64,000 bases of DNA from Pyrocephalus nanus (taxonomy: Eukaryota; Chordata; Aves; Passeriformes; Tyrannidae), in the NCBI GenBank assembly GCA_038380795.1, contig CM076260.1, positions 9,068,033 to 9,132,032 on the forward strand, in the 5' to 3' direction. The translations under genes and the position numbers were made by a program. Below the pieces are notes generated by a model. That model saw nothing but the letters and a program-made list of their open reading frames with translations. It did no database searches and was not told the DNA's origin. Position 1 is the stretch's first letter. Every line of letters begins with the position of its first letter. Positions 1 to 11,776 of the stretch are shown here, piece after piece.

Positions 1-901
1 GCTATTAATTTTTAACTACAGTCATTTTTTCCCTAGAACTGTTAATATGCTAGGCAGTCCCAGGAAGCATAAAACTTTGACCCATGCTCTCCAGCATTTG
101 CATATGGCACTTTCTGGAGGTGCTTTATTCCATAATCAAAATTCTAACTGTCTCCTCAACAGCATACAGATATGGGAATCCACAGACCCAGATAAAAGGC
201 CCTTCAAACTGGCCCTATGATTATCGGACACACATTCTTTTATGCTAACAGGTCTTTTCCTACTCAATTCAGATGAAACACAAATAACTTCAAGCTCACC
301 AGTAAACTTTGCCTACAACACTCTTTCTCTGGAGGTGCAGTGTGAAGGAATATGGTTTTTCCTTACAACCCACCAATTATTTTTATGTCTTTTCTGGACC
401 TTGAGATCTCTTTGGGAGCCACGTTAGTCAGAGAAGTACAGTAAGGCTAAGATTACTGTTGCCTCAGCACAACGCAAAACTTTGTTTGAAGCCTTTCTGA
501 CAACCCATTTGGGAATGAATGCAGCCCCATCTTTTCAGAATTTCAAAACAGATCACTACACAACCCCAAACTGTCTCAAGTTTTCAAGCTGAGACAACTT
601 TGTAGAAATAATAGAAGCATTTCGTTACCATTGGTCTAACAGTGAATTTAATTTTTAAAAGCTTGGTAGAATATACTTGCAGGCTTCAAAACTGACAGAC
701 TTTCATTTGAAAACTTCTACATCTATATGATGCTCTCCAGAAATATTAAACTTTTAGTCCCTGTTGCTGCGACTCATATCAACTAATCAGTGATACAAGA
801 TTTGTTATCTGAGTTCTACAAAGGATTGGGGAGTTTATCAGTTAAGTTCTAGCATCCCTGTTGGAAGGAGAATTCTTTATATTTGAGGGGACTTCTGTGC
901 A

Positions 902-1500
902 TGTGGATTGACCTTAGCTGGACACCAAGTGTCCACCAAGACATTCTTATCTCTACATAAAAGGAGAAAAATACAATGAAAGTCATGTGGATCAAGATAA
1001 TGGCAATGAGATTATTCACCCATTATTTTCATGGGCAAAAGAGTGTAAAGTCAGGTAAATCAACTTTTTTGTCATTCAAAGTAGGATAATGAGAAATAAA
1101 AACAACCCTGCCTCTTCAACTTCCCGGTTTCTCTGCCTCCTCCCACAGAGTGATGTGGGAGGACAGGAAATGGGAACTGTGGTCAGTTCATCACATCTTG
1201 TCTCTGCCGCTCCTTCCTCAAACTCTTCCACCACTCCAGACTCTCTTCCAGGACCTTCTTCAATGTGTGTCCTTTCCACAAGCTGCAGCTTTTCATGAGC
1301 AGCTCCAGTGTGGGTCCTTTCCATAAGGTTCAGTCCTTCAGGAACAGACTGGTCCAGTGTGAGCTCCTCTCTCCATGGGGTCACAACCTCTTTCAGGTTC
1401 ATCTACCTGCTCTGGTGTGGGGTCCTCTGCATTTGTCAGATTTGCAGAAAAGAGAAGAAAATGCTGGTGAAACAGATTTAACTCTCTGGACATTGTGTGC
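902..1500 (-). mobile_element. Decayed solo LTR of an avian endogenous retrovirus
   Basis: Read on the minus strand, this block resembles a common avian ERV LTR: purine-rich units with 'ctccagtgtgggtcct'-type words on the plus strand, then 'atttctcattatcctactt', then 'ttttgcccatgaa', and finally 'ggtggacacttggtgtccag' followed by 'ctaaggtcaatccaca'. The terminal CA of the LTR corresponds to TG at 902 on the plus strand. The other edge, near 1500, is uncertain. The block is GC-richer than its surroundings and carries many substitutions. No gag, pol or env reading frame adjoins it, so it is best read as a solo LTR. The family is recognised from general knowledge of bird genomes; I do not assign a catalogue name. 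The open frames over it (minus 1076-1402, plus 1265-1519) are by-products of the repeat. Confidence 0.6.
1270..1445 (-). repeat. Imperfect internal tandem units inside the LTR
   Basis: Three related words occur in order on the plus strand: 'ctccagtgtgggtcctttcc' near 1302, 'tccagtgtgagctcctctc' near 1353 and 'ctctggtgtggggtcctctg' near 1411. They are spaced about 50-58 bases apart. This is an internal minisatellite-like array typical of this LTR group, here decayed. Confidence 0.5.
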
Positions 1501-1860
1501 ATGCAGTCAAGACTTGTAAGGGCAAACTGCAATCTCAAGCAAGCCTTTTGCCATTAATTTTTCAGAGTCACTTGGGAAACTATTATAGAGAAAGAAGGCA
1601 AGCAAGTTCCCTGCCTGGAAACTTCATTTCATCTGTAGAATTAAACATTTATCCTGGGATATCTAGTCAGCATTTAGACTCTCTATTAGCCTTCCTACTG
1701 CTACCGTCCTCAGTTTTTCCTTTCTTCCATAAGTTCTTTCTCTGGCAAGGAAATACAATTGGAGAATCAGAGACTGTGAAGAAGTCAAGCAAATAAATTT
1801 TATCAGACAGGGTCAATAATACCCTAACCACCCAGATAGACAATTGTTTACTTTTGTCTT

Positions 1861-1886
1861 AAAAAAAAAAAAAAAAAAAAAAAAAA
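1861..1886. repeat. Poly-A run (26 bases)
   Basis: An uninterrupted A run. It may be the tail of a retrocopy, but the preceding sequence shows no recognisable mRNA or LINE body and no flanking duplication was seen. Confidence 0.9.
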
Positions 1887-4800
1887 GATTCTGTGTCATT
1901 CATATGCAGTCTGACCCGATGTTTGGCCATATTTGTTGTTAATTAAACAGATTTTTGTTTTTCTTTTCCTTGAACCTTGGAAACCTATCAGTAATTTTTT
2001 CTCTTAATAAAAATTAGATTTTTTTTAATTTAGGAACTTTCAATCCCTTCTTTTTGTCTTTTCCATACTAAACAATGAGTTCTAACTTTCTAAATAATAT
2101 TTTCCATACACCCAAGGTATCTTTTCAATAAAAAAAAAAAAAGAAGGAATTGGATTCAGTCTTTTTTTTTCCCCCTTATCTTATGTAATTTCTTTTCAAT
2201 TTGCGTCCTTCATTCTTTATCTGTGACATTTATTGTTTTCTGAATTCCTATCCAAATCAGAACTTGAATACTCTTTCCTAGTTTTTATCTCACATATTTT
2301 AAACAAAATATACTGCAAAATAAAAGGAAGAATACAAGTTATCCTAACTTGTCTTCTAAGCACTATACACATCCAAATAATTATTTAAATGTGTAATAAT
2401 TACAATTATCAGTACAGGGTATTACTTCCACCTTGAAAACTCAGTCTTAATTTTTTTGGTATCTCAATTATAAGGTTCCATATTAGTATATTTCAAATCA
2501 AAATTTAACATTTTACCATCCAAATCTGTATTATTCATTAGTGAAGGTTTGATCTTTACAAAAATCTCAGTGAATCTTTCGTTTCTCTGCCACAAAGCAT
2601 CCTGTTGTTAGAATTAGAGCAACTTTCTTTTATTTATTTCATTCTTTGACTGTTTTTTTTTTTTATTGGAAACTCTTTGGTGCAAGAACTGTCTATTACT
2701 ATGTCTGTAAAGTACATAGCAGAAGAAGTATTAAGCCCACTTGGGGATTCTTCTATTGTTGTGTTGCCAGGCAAAATATTTTAGCTCTGGAATCTCAGTA
2801 TATTTGTTTCTCTTGCTACCATCTGTAATTTCCATTCCCGGAAAAAAAGTAAAAAAGGAAAACTAAAAATCCAACAAAAAGTAAAAGTAACTTGGTAATG
2901 TGCAATCTTTCATCTCAATGGTCAAAATCAAAAGATTTATTCTGATAGAAGACAAATGGTTGGGGAAATAGCAAATGCATGTGAAATATGGCTTGAAAGC
3001 TCTCCTGTGAGAGGCTAAAGAGGACACAAAGCTCTTTAAGTGTGTGGGGGGAGCACTTTCTGTGCCATTAGTGCTTGATTAGATAGTATAACAGATAATG
3101 TAAGATAAAATTAGACTGTGACAAGGAGCAATTGAACCTTGAGTTTTGACAGTCATCTGTTGGACACCTTACCACTTTTATCCTTAGGGCCTCTTAGATG
3201 ACACATAAGGACTTTGTTCCAGTGGATAATTATCATAAGTGCATACTGAAATGTTATGCCTTTTTCCAAAGATGTGCTGCTTAGCCCTAAGCACTGCCAC
3301 AGTGAGGATTTTTGGGGCCTGGTTTTGTATGCTGTACAATAAAGCAACTGTGGTCTTTAATGGGCTGTAGGAAAAATATAAAGGTCATAATATCAAGAGT
3401 CTGAAAAGCAGCATAGCCTTCAAGTCTTGACCTGCTTGATTCTTAGCCAGTTTTAAACTTTCAAGCATAGTTTAAAAGGAATACCTATTGAGTTAATCTT
3501 GTCTTCTATGTGCAATTATTTTTTTAACTAATATCAATGTTGAGTCAAGCAGTGTCTCATCATTAAGTGCTTAAGAGAAGCAAAAAGGATTTACTTTAGA
3601 GTTTAAATAGAAAGAAAGACTTGTAGATGAGACTAAACATGACATAGCTTCTGTGAAAAGCAAAAGTTTTCCACATTACTTAGAAAATGTGAAAGCTATG
3701 GACTTTAGTTTTAGTCTCAAGTGAACCTTTCAGCCAGGTGTATCCTGTGACAATGATGCTCAATAGTTGACATTCTGCCTGTGACAATCACTTCCAAATG
3801 TTCAGATGAGATTGTAGGAATATTTTTCTCTATTGATATATTAGGCTACCATGTTTTCTGAAACAAATGGATCAAAGTTAATCATTATCTTGTATGTGAG
3901 TGGTGTTAGTTTTTGTATTTTCAGGGTCAGAGTCCAGAAGGTGCCTAAAAACATAGTTCTGTCTAAGATATTAGTAGAATCTGTGCAAAATAGCTTGCCA
4001 TGACAGGTCTGAATTTCAAAAAATGAACTGACTTTATGATATCCCAGTCATTTGAGAGACTTAAATGTCATTAATATCATTATGTTAAATCTATATCCCA
4101 GGAAAATTCGAGTTTCACTTAAGGGTAAATTTGTTCTCTATCCACACATAATTGTTGATTATCTCTGTCATCACAAAAACAAAGAAAAACTATATAAAAA
4201 TTGATGTAATAATGAATTGTTTCTAAATGGCCCATCTTTCAAGGACAAGGCTTTATTAGACTTTTTTTTTTTTTAATGGTAGTAGCAAAATAGTTACTGT
4301 AATAAGACACACAATAATTTATGACTGCAAGCAGTATTATCTTAAAGGGATTTAGAAAAATATTTTGGTGTTTGGGGTTTTTTTAAGATTTTTTTTTTTT
4401 TTTTTGCTGTTTCTAAGTAAGGGGATAGTCTTTAATATAAGGAAATTTCTGTCATGGGACAGGTTTCGATGTAACTTTCTGATGTCATAATTCACTTTGA
4501 AACATAATCCATACGGATTTGTCCACAGCTGTAGATTTGTTTGGTCTGTCAAATTTCAGAAAGTGAGTTCAGGTACGTACTCTTCATAGGTTGATAAACT
4601 GAAGCACTCCTGACCAGAATATACATGGTTTACAGAGGTTATATTAGTGATCTGTGTAGAACAAAGTTAACACTTTTGTTATTTCTAACTAATTTTTTGA
4701 TTATATTCTGTTCAACAGAGATATTTAGTAAGACAATAGGTAAATTCATAAAACAAGAAATAAATCACAATGTAATTTTGCAAGGTCAGAGTAATGGGGA

Positions 4801-7800
4801 AACTGTTAGAGGTGAATTCATTGTTATTCATTTCACTTCAAAGTTAAATGTCAGTTCCCATGACCCAGTAAATGGAATGTAATTACTGAAAGTATATAAA
4901 TGATATAACAGAGAAAAATCTGACTCCTGTAGATGTTCTTGGGAAAGGTTTTTTTTCATACATCTGGGTGATTAAAAAATTGAACTTCTGGACAGCAAGA
5001 TCGGTCAAATTACTTCCTCATCTCCTGACAGAAAAAATACACTTTGAGGGGTCTTATTAAGCAATCTATCTCTATTGAGCTCATTAAGTTCTGGACAGCT
5101 AATAAGAATATAATAGAATCTTGGATGTCCTTTATAACATAATCTGACAAGTTGAAGCTGCATTCCAACTTCATTTGGATGGGCAAACAATGAACCATAT
5201 GCTAGTTTCAAATTCAGCTTAGCTTCCTTCTTTTTTTTAGTAGGACTTGTGCATTTGTAAAGATAGCTAAAATAAAAATCAGGCTTGCCAATTCAACTTC
5301 ATTCTAACCTCTCTGTTTTCCTTGTGAATGCTGTCACAATTTATCTCTCTTCTTACTCTACAAAAGACAAGAAGAGCCACTTCTTAAAAGATGCTTGTAA
5401 ACACTTATGCACAAAAACCCATTTTGGTGCATAACAAGAAGTTTATTTTAGTCTGACAAAATGTAGTGCTTAACTATGTATTCACAATATCCAGTGTCAC
5501 CTGATATGCTACGTATTTCTACATGGACGTTCATATCTCTTATTTACAAAGTCCCATTACAGGTTGCATACAGATTTAATTTGTTCTTCTACCCCATTTT
5601 TTTCTGCCTTTCAGAATATGTGATGCTTTTACCTCTTGTTCCTTTCTTTTTCCTATTGGATCAGAGAACAGTCTTGCTATATTTAATCCTTATTCTAGTG
5701 CCAATCTACTTGGTAATAATGCTGTCAGAAACCCAAGTCGCCAGCTAGTCTACCTAAGTGGCTAGGTCAGTTCTTCAAGCATAGCAGCCTTAATAGCCAG
5801 TGGCATTCCAGGGTGGGAAGTGAATAATGTTAACAACCTGTACTGACCTTAAGTCCTTAGCCCAAATGATCACATGCAAATTCACAGCGGTAAAAGCTTC
5901 TCTGTCTCTAAGACAAGCCTAGAGAAGACTTAAATTCTCCCTTATAAAGTGAGAGATTATTTCCCTGATTGAACAGCAAAACTCTCCTGCTTTTCCTGGA
6001 GAGAAAGGGTCCTCCCTGCTCCAAGTGTGTTCTGTGCATTTGACCTTTACTTGCTGTTAAAACTGTGCTTCTCCTCCCCTTTCCTTAGCAGCAAGTGCAA
6101 AGGCTGAGGCACAGAAAGCTTTCCCAACTACCAGAACTGAGCACTGGGTTTTCTCGAAGCTCATCATCCTTCCCATCCAAACAGCTCTGAAGTGAGTGAG
6201 CTCAAATAAGATGCTGGCACAGAAAGCAGTGCAAGCAGGGCTATAGACCTTTTGTTGCTGCAAGACCTCCGCTAATAGTTCATCCATTCTTCTGATTAGA
6301 TGCCCTATATTGGCATCAGATCACCTGAATGCACCTTTCCAAGCTAACTTTTTGCACTGGTGATTAACCCTCAGGGTACCTAAAGGCATGAAATTCCAGA
6401 TTAGACTATAGGTTGTGTGGAGAGAAACTATTTATAAAATCATACCAAATAAACTAGTCATTCAGAGGAAGAGAAATGTCATCAGAGGTCATCTAAAGCC
6501 CCTGGTAATGTCATAGGTACAGTAATGAACTGAAAGCTTCTACAAGTGGGAGAAATTTTTTAACAGAAATTTTTTAATTGAAATTCACTTGACTATAATA
6601 AGATGAGACTGGTATCCTGCTCTGGACTATCTTTGTGAGTTACTGCAACACAGTCAAGCTGGAAGAATCAACTTTTATTCTCATCATTGCTGTTGTTTTC
6701 TCCCAGATTTCTGGGACCTTCCACAATACTGCTTTGACCTCCTGAGGCAGGTCATGAAATGCATTCTCACTGCAAAAGGGCAGAGGAAGGGAACTAGGTG
6801 CTGCAACACCTCTGTTGACTGTGATAAACTGAATATTAACTGTAACCTAAAACTCCCCCTTTTCCACAGTTTTCCTTCAGCCATGTATTTCTATTTAATT
6901 ATTCTTTTAGTTATTACCTTTCAGCTAACAGTCTTTGTTTTGTTAGAATCAAATTCACCTTTCCCAGTGCTGCTAATCTGGGACCAAAGCAAGGAAGCAC
7001 CTGCTTGTATAGCCCAGCAACCCAGTGAGTGTGTCAGACCTCTGTGTGCATGATCTGTGTCTCCCACAGCAAAATCAGGAGCAAATATCCTGTGACAGAA
7101 CCCGCCTTTTATATCTTTGCTACTCTTTTCTTTCCTTGTTTATGCTCATTTATTTTGCTTTGTCTAACAGTAGATAGGATCAGACTTTTACAGCAAGGTT
7201 TCAAGTTGCCCTAAACTCTCTTTCTTTCTCCCTTCAAAGAGAAAACAATAACCAAAAGACAAAAAATGTGACCTTTGAATCCTTTTAATCATATGTGTTC
7301 ATTCTAGAGGTTTTCAGGCTTTACCAGCCAAATTAACTTCTCTCTGCTTATATGTGTCGATACTGCAGGACCATACTCAAATACCCATATTTTGGGCATT
7401 AATGGGGTCGTCCATTTTTTTTCACTCCTTTGTTATTCTGGGGACATACTCTGTGTCTCAACTGCAAACTGAGGATCTTAGTGGATGAATTTCCCGCTGA
7501 ACCTTTTTGAAATGCTCCTCCAGGATTCATCCCAACTTCTGCAGCAAACCTGGATTCATGTCTAGAGCACCTCCATGTGGGCTTTCCTGGGGAGTTGTTT
7601 TGGAAGTCAGATTACACAGAATTCTCATATAAAGGAAACTGATGGTGGTGTGCGAGGGCAGCTAGGATCTGAGCATGGGGATCTGCCAACTTGAAGAGCC
7701 TGAATTTCACTGATACAGATGTCAACTACCATTCTTTCCCAATTCATCATGAAAGATCCCAGCTGTCCTGCTGGGTGCTATCAGGCCTGTGTGCTGTCTT

Positions 7801-8244
7801 CACGGTGGGTTGTCAGCTCAAGAGACAGCAGAACCCAGCTTAGCCAATTAGCCCAGACCAGTCTGTCAAGAAGCGCATGTGAGAGAGATTTGTTTGTATA
7901 TGGGAAAAAATTAGAAACAAATTTAACAAGAGCTATGTGGTGATGGGAATATAATCTTTAGCTATGTCAGGCAGGGATTTCTCTGAGCTTAAAAGAAGAA
8001 ATGTTGAAAGTAAGAAGGAAGGAAATTTTTTATACCTTTTGCTGTTAGTGTTTTGGTTTTTTTTCTTCTGTAAGCAAATGACAGATAACAGCAATTTGGC
8101 CCAAAATCCCAGACCATCACTTAAGCTTGTAGCAGTAAGATTTCTGTTAATGTCCTAGACTTAAGGGTCTTGAGACCCCCTCTTGTTACAGCATCAGTCA
8201 TCTCTACCTGTACAAAGTAGTCAATTCACTCATCAAGAGCAGCA

Positions 8245-8267
8245 ATATATACATATATATATATATA
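8245..8267. repeat. (TA)n microsatellite
   Basis: Alternating TA with one CA interruption. Confidence 0.85.
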
Positions 8268-8326
8268 AAGGACAGACACAGGTAGTGTGTAAGCTTGAGA
8301 TACACCACAGTAATTGTTGGTTTTTT

Positions 8327-8410
8327 ATCATAGAATCACGGAACAGTTTGGGTTAGAAGATCATCTGGTTCCACACCCCATACCATGGGCAGGGATACCT
8401 TCCACTAGAT
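8327..8410 (-). mobile_element. CR1 LINE, extreme 3'-end fragment
   Basis: The plus strand reads 'tcatagaatcacggaac', 'agtttgggttagaagatcat', then 'ccatgggcagggatacct' and 'tccactagat'. This is the reverse complement of the classical avian CR1 3' end, so the element lies on the minus strand and is truncated at the 5' end to under 100 bases. CR1 copies usually end in short repeats of this 'tagaatca' type rather than poly-A. Confidence 0.8.
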
Positions 8411-11283
8411 TTTATGTGGTGTTTTGTTTCACTGATACTTCTGTAACAAATCTGCCACCAAATTTCATGCCACAGCTGAACATTCAGGAAGAGAATCACT
8501 GACTTAAACCAAATTATCTTTCATTTTTTTCCACTCTATCTTATTTTTATTCCACGTGGTCCTTTAGAAGGTGAAAAATGTAGTGCACTCCTATCTCCTG
8601 GTTAACTCTCCAGCTCAAGAATAGTATAAATTGCTTGTTATTTTGTTTTGTTGTTATTGGCTTTTCTCCTTTCCACAGTGATTTTGCTCCCCTTAGAGGG
8701 AAAAAAAATATTTATCCAAACAGCTGCTGACTCAAAAAGCATCAGATGAACCCCCCAATTCTACCTGTTCATGCATGCATGTAGTGATATAGACATAGAA
8801 TTTGTCATACAACACTTCCTTCTGCTCCTAACAGAGTGTGCTGTACCCAGTGAGGTATAACTGGACATCACGAGCATCTCCATATGATTTTACATGATGT
8901 ATCACCCCAGCTCTGCTGTCTGCAGTATACAAACCACAAAAGATTTAGGTGGCAAAAAGCAAACCACAAAGATAGATCTTGGCAGAAACAAAACAAAGTG
9001 GTTTTATTACTTTGTCGCTGCTTGAACTTAAGGTCATGGTTTGCTGAGAAATCAGAATGCACGTTTTCCTCTACTTGAAATGAAGCGATGAAATGAATTA
9101 TGCAGTGGTTTGTTTTACATGAAATAGTCTCCCGTGGTCTCCTGGGAATGCCAGTGAGCCAGAACAGGCACTGGGATTTTTCACTGGATACTTCACTTCT
9201 GAGGAAAAAATTCCTTACATCTGTTGTACCTGTAGACCTCGACAGAGTTACTTGATCTTTGCTCCTGTAGATGCCCAGAGTACCTGGCAGCATTCCTCTC
9301 ACAGTTCAGGGTGGGTGAAAAAAAAAAAAAAGGAAGAAAATCAAAAAATAAAGTAAAATAGTATCTCCTGTCTTCTCTTTCTTTTCTTACATACCTCCAG
9401 AGGATAACAGCCTTAAGAACCTGTGTTTTACAACAGGGAAGACAACACTGCTTTTGAAATAAGAGCTGCTATATCTTATGCAAGCTTGAGGAACACATGC
9501 AGGTTTATGCTGGATATATTGCAGAGCCATGCTTCCAAGATCACCACTGTGCAAATAAGAAAAATAATGGACAAGAATTTCCAAGGAGCTCATCATCATG
9601 ATGACTGGCATAAATTGTGCTGAATTACAGACTCTGATCTCCTGGTTTGCAGCCTGAATTTTGACTGTAACCTGTTAATAAATTTAGAAATAAAGAAAAA
9701 GTTAAATGTAAAAATGTTTCTTCAAAGGAAATATTCTCTCTGGCTGAAATGTTAGATTTTACTAATTGCATTATAAGAAAGCAATAGCCTGAATGTTGCT
9801 AACATTTCAAAATTTTAGTATTGTTTCACAGGTCTGTATCAAGTGATTTAAAATCTTTGTGCATTATAAAATTAGGTTCGCATTGTCAAAGAAGGTACCT
9901 GATGCAGGTAACCACCATCTATAGAAATTTCTGACAATTCCAAATTAAATGACTGCTTGTTAATTACATTTCAAACCACATTATGATTTTGGTACACATA
10001 GCTGCTTGTCACTGACCCCAGTAATCATATGGAGTTCTTTCTTTTTGAGAATCCTGAAATCTAATATTCTTATTATTTATTTATTATTATTTGCATTTTA
10101 TTTCCACACATTTTGGTGGAATTTGGTTTGAGACATCAACTCTAGATAGCTTAATCAAAAACTGAATTCCACCCTTTAAGTCTAATGCAACCTCATCATC
10201 TGCTGTCAGGAGCTGTTCAGCAGTTCATATGATTCAGAAATAATACATTACAAGATCAAAAGGTGAACACTATGTTAGAAATGTCTTCTAAATGGAACTT
10301 CTTTGCGAATAAAATTCAGACTTTAAATGTGCCTTCATTTCTAAGGGGGAACAAAAGTCAAAATCGAAGGTTTTCCTTCAAGGTACAAAGTTTCATAAAA
10401 CTTTGTTTCAACAGCTCTGAAGCAGCATTTTGATAAGGTAGAAATCTGTTCTGATAAAGTTGAAAAAGTTGCTTCATCTTTTTTACTTTTACTATATATT
10501 AAATGATAACATAAAATAAATGTCAAAATGAAATGTTTTGACCTTATCAAAATGTCTCATTTTGGTAATTTTCCCATCCAAGTTTTAAATTAAATTGGTA
10601 CATTCTTGAAATCATTTAGGTGTTGCTAAATTGGCATTTTCTTCTGGCAACCTGTTACACTGGAAAAATCTCGACTAGCTCTTGTCAAGTGACTCTGCCA
10701 AATACGGCAGTTTTCTCCTGGAGATCTACATGTCTCTTGGTTCTGTTTCAAGCTCTCTTCGTGAGGTAGATTTACCTTCCCTGAATTAGCTGAACTGAAA
10801 TGATTTCTGAACCAGGAGTGTGGAGAGGGGAGCTGTGACTTTTGCTGCCTGTGGTTTCCTTGCAGCTCCCAAATTGGGGTTATTCCAGATGATCAGTGAT
10901 GTGACAGTCGTGCTGGGTAGTTTGGGGTCACTACTTTTGGATGGAAAGAAGGTGGTAGGAGCTGCCACTCATAGTCACCTGTGATGAGCCAGGTAGTCAT
11001 CACCATCTCTCCTCTCTCATATTTGTCCTTCCCTTGAGCTCTCTGAGCATATGTACATATGGTTCTAATGGATCCTGACCACGTGGAGACTCCGGTGGGT
11101 ATCTCTTACTAGGAGCATTGTTGGCCTGTGGGTTCTTCAAGTTACTTTACTGTTCACCTCCCTGAAGGACAACAGAGGCGTAAATGCTGGTATGATCAAA
11201 TTTGGCTTATCTAGATGTATATATTGGACTTTTAAAAGGTACATTTATTGCTTATGAAAAAGGTATAGTCAAAGCATCTATAC
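8411..11283. other. AT-rich DNA without recognised genes
   Basis: A 144-codon open frame on the minus strand (8868-9302) covers part of this. Its translation has no recognisable domain and no clear splice or start context. An A run of about 14 lies at 9318. No known repeat was recognised. Confidence 0.45.
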
Positions 11284-11374
11284 CTGAAATTCCACCCAAA
11301 GGAATCTGTGGCCTGGGCAATTAGATTTTCCTCATAAAAGTCTGTTAGTTTGATTTCATACTTTCCTGTGGGGC
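11284..11374 (-). other. Exon-like segment, unidentified
   Basis: On the minus strand a pyrimidine-rich tract ends in TCTAG at 11375. A 91-base stretch follows that is open in one frame only, and then a GTATAG donor. The frame begins with two bases completing a codon (phase 1), encodes 29 codons and ends in phase 2. The peptide begins PTGKYEIKLTDFYEENL and ends SFGWNF; it is charged and looks globular. I recognise no family. No upstream segment with a matching phase was proved adjacent: the one at 11688-11776 does not fit, while the one at 45702-45777 ends in phase 1 and would fit in principle. An open frame of this size between splice-like signals can arise by chance in 64 kb, so this is a lead only. 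Confidence 0.25.
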
Positions 11375-11687
11375 CTAGAAAGAAAAGTAAGAAAGTTGCA
11401 TAGTTGAAAAAGTGCAAAATCACAGCCAAGTACAAAAAATAGTGACATCAAATAAATCCATCAGAAATGAACGATGCATCTCCCAGTGTTGGTAGAAAGC
11501 TAGAAATCTGTCACTGGCTAATATTTACTATATAAGACACATTTTCTATATTCCTGTTAATTTCTAACTTCTTCACTCTGCTTTCTGTCTTGATTAAAAT
11601 ACTATCTTCCATCTTCACAGATGTTTCAATTGGAAAGGTAAAACTTCGGTTCCTGAGAGCACAAGATTTACAATTACATTAACTCAC

Positions 11688-11776
11688 CTGTAAATAGCAG
11701 GGAAAAAGGCAAAGAAAAGAATGATACAAAAAAGAACCTGAAGAAGTCTTAAATAACTTCTGAAGTATTCTGTATC
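11688..11776 (-). other. Exon-like segment encoding a hydrophobic stretch
   Basis: The minus strand shows an acceptor (TTTTCCACAG), 89 bases, then a strong GTGAGT donor. The frame beginning at the first base is open and reads DTEYFRSYLRLLQ followed by about 16 hydrophobic residues (positions 14-29), which would suit a membrane helix. It starts in phase 0 and would end in phase 2. A second frame is also open, and the T-rich tract before the donor could instead be an acceptor tract for a different exon. The 15905-16025 segment ends in phase 0 and could precede it, but the 11284-11374 segment needs phase 1 and cannot follow directly. The T-rich sequence itself favours hydrophobic codons by chance. 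Confidence 0.15.

Larger units (their letters stand above)
1501..8326. other. AT-rich DNA without recognised genes
   Basis: No splice-bounded open frame, RNA gene or familiar interspersed repeat is evident. It holds a 26-base A run at 1861-1886, shorter A and T runs (near 2130, 2161, 2649, 4261 and 4390), and scattered short random open frames with no recognisable composition. The stretch at about 6000-6300 is slightly GC-richer, with no identifiable origin. Confidence 0.5.

Noticed and set aside
1861..1886. Poly-A run considered as the tail of a processed pseudogene
   Set aside because: The sequence upstream of the A run has no recognisable mRNA, and no flanking duplication was seen.
8868..9302. 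144-codon minus-strand open frame
   Set aside because: No start context, splice signals or recognisable domain, and the length is within chance for a window this size.
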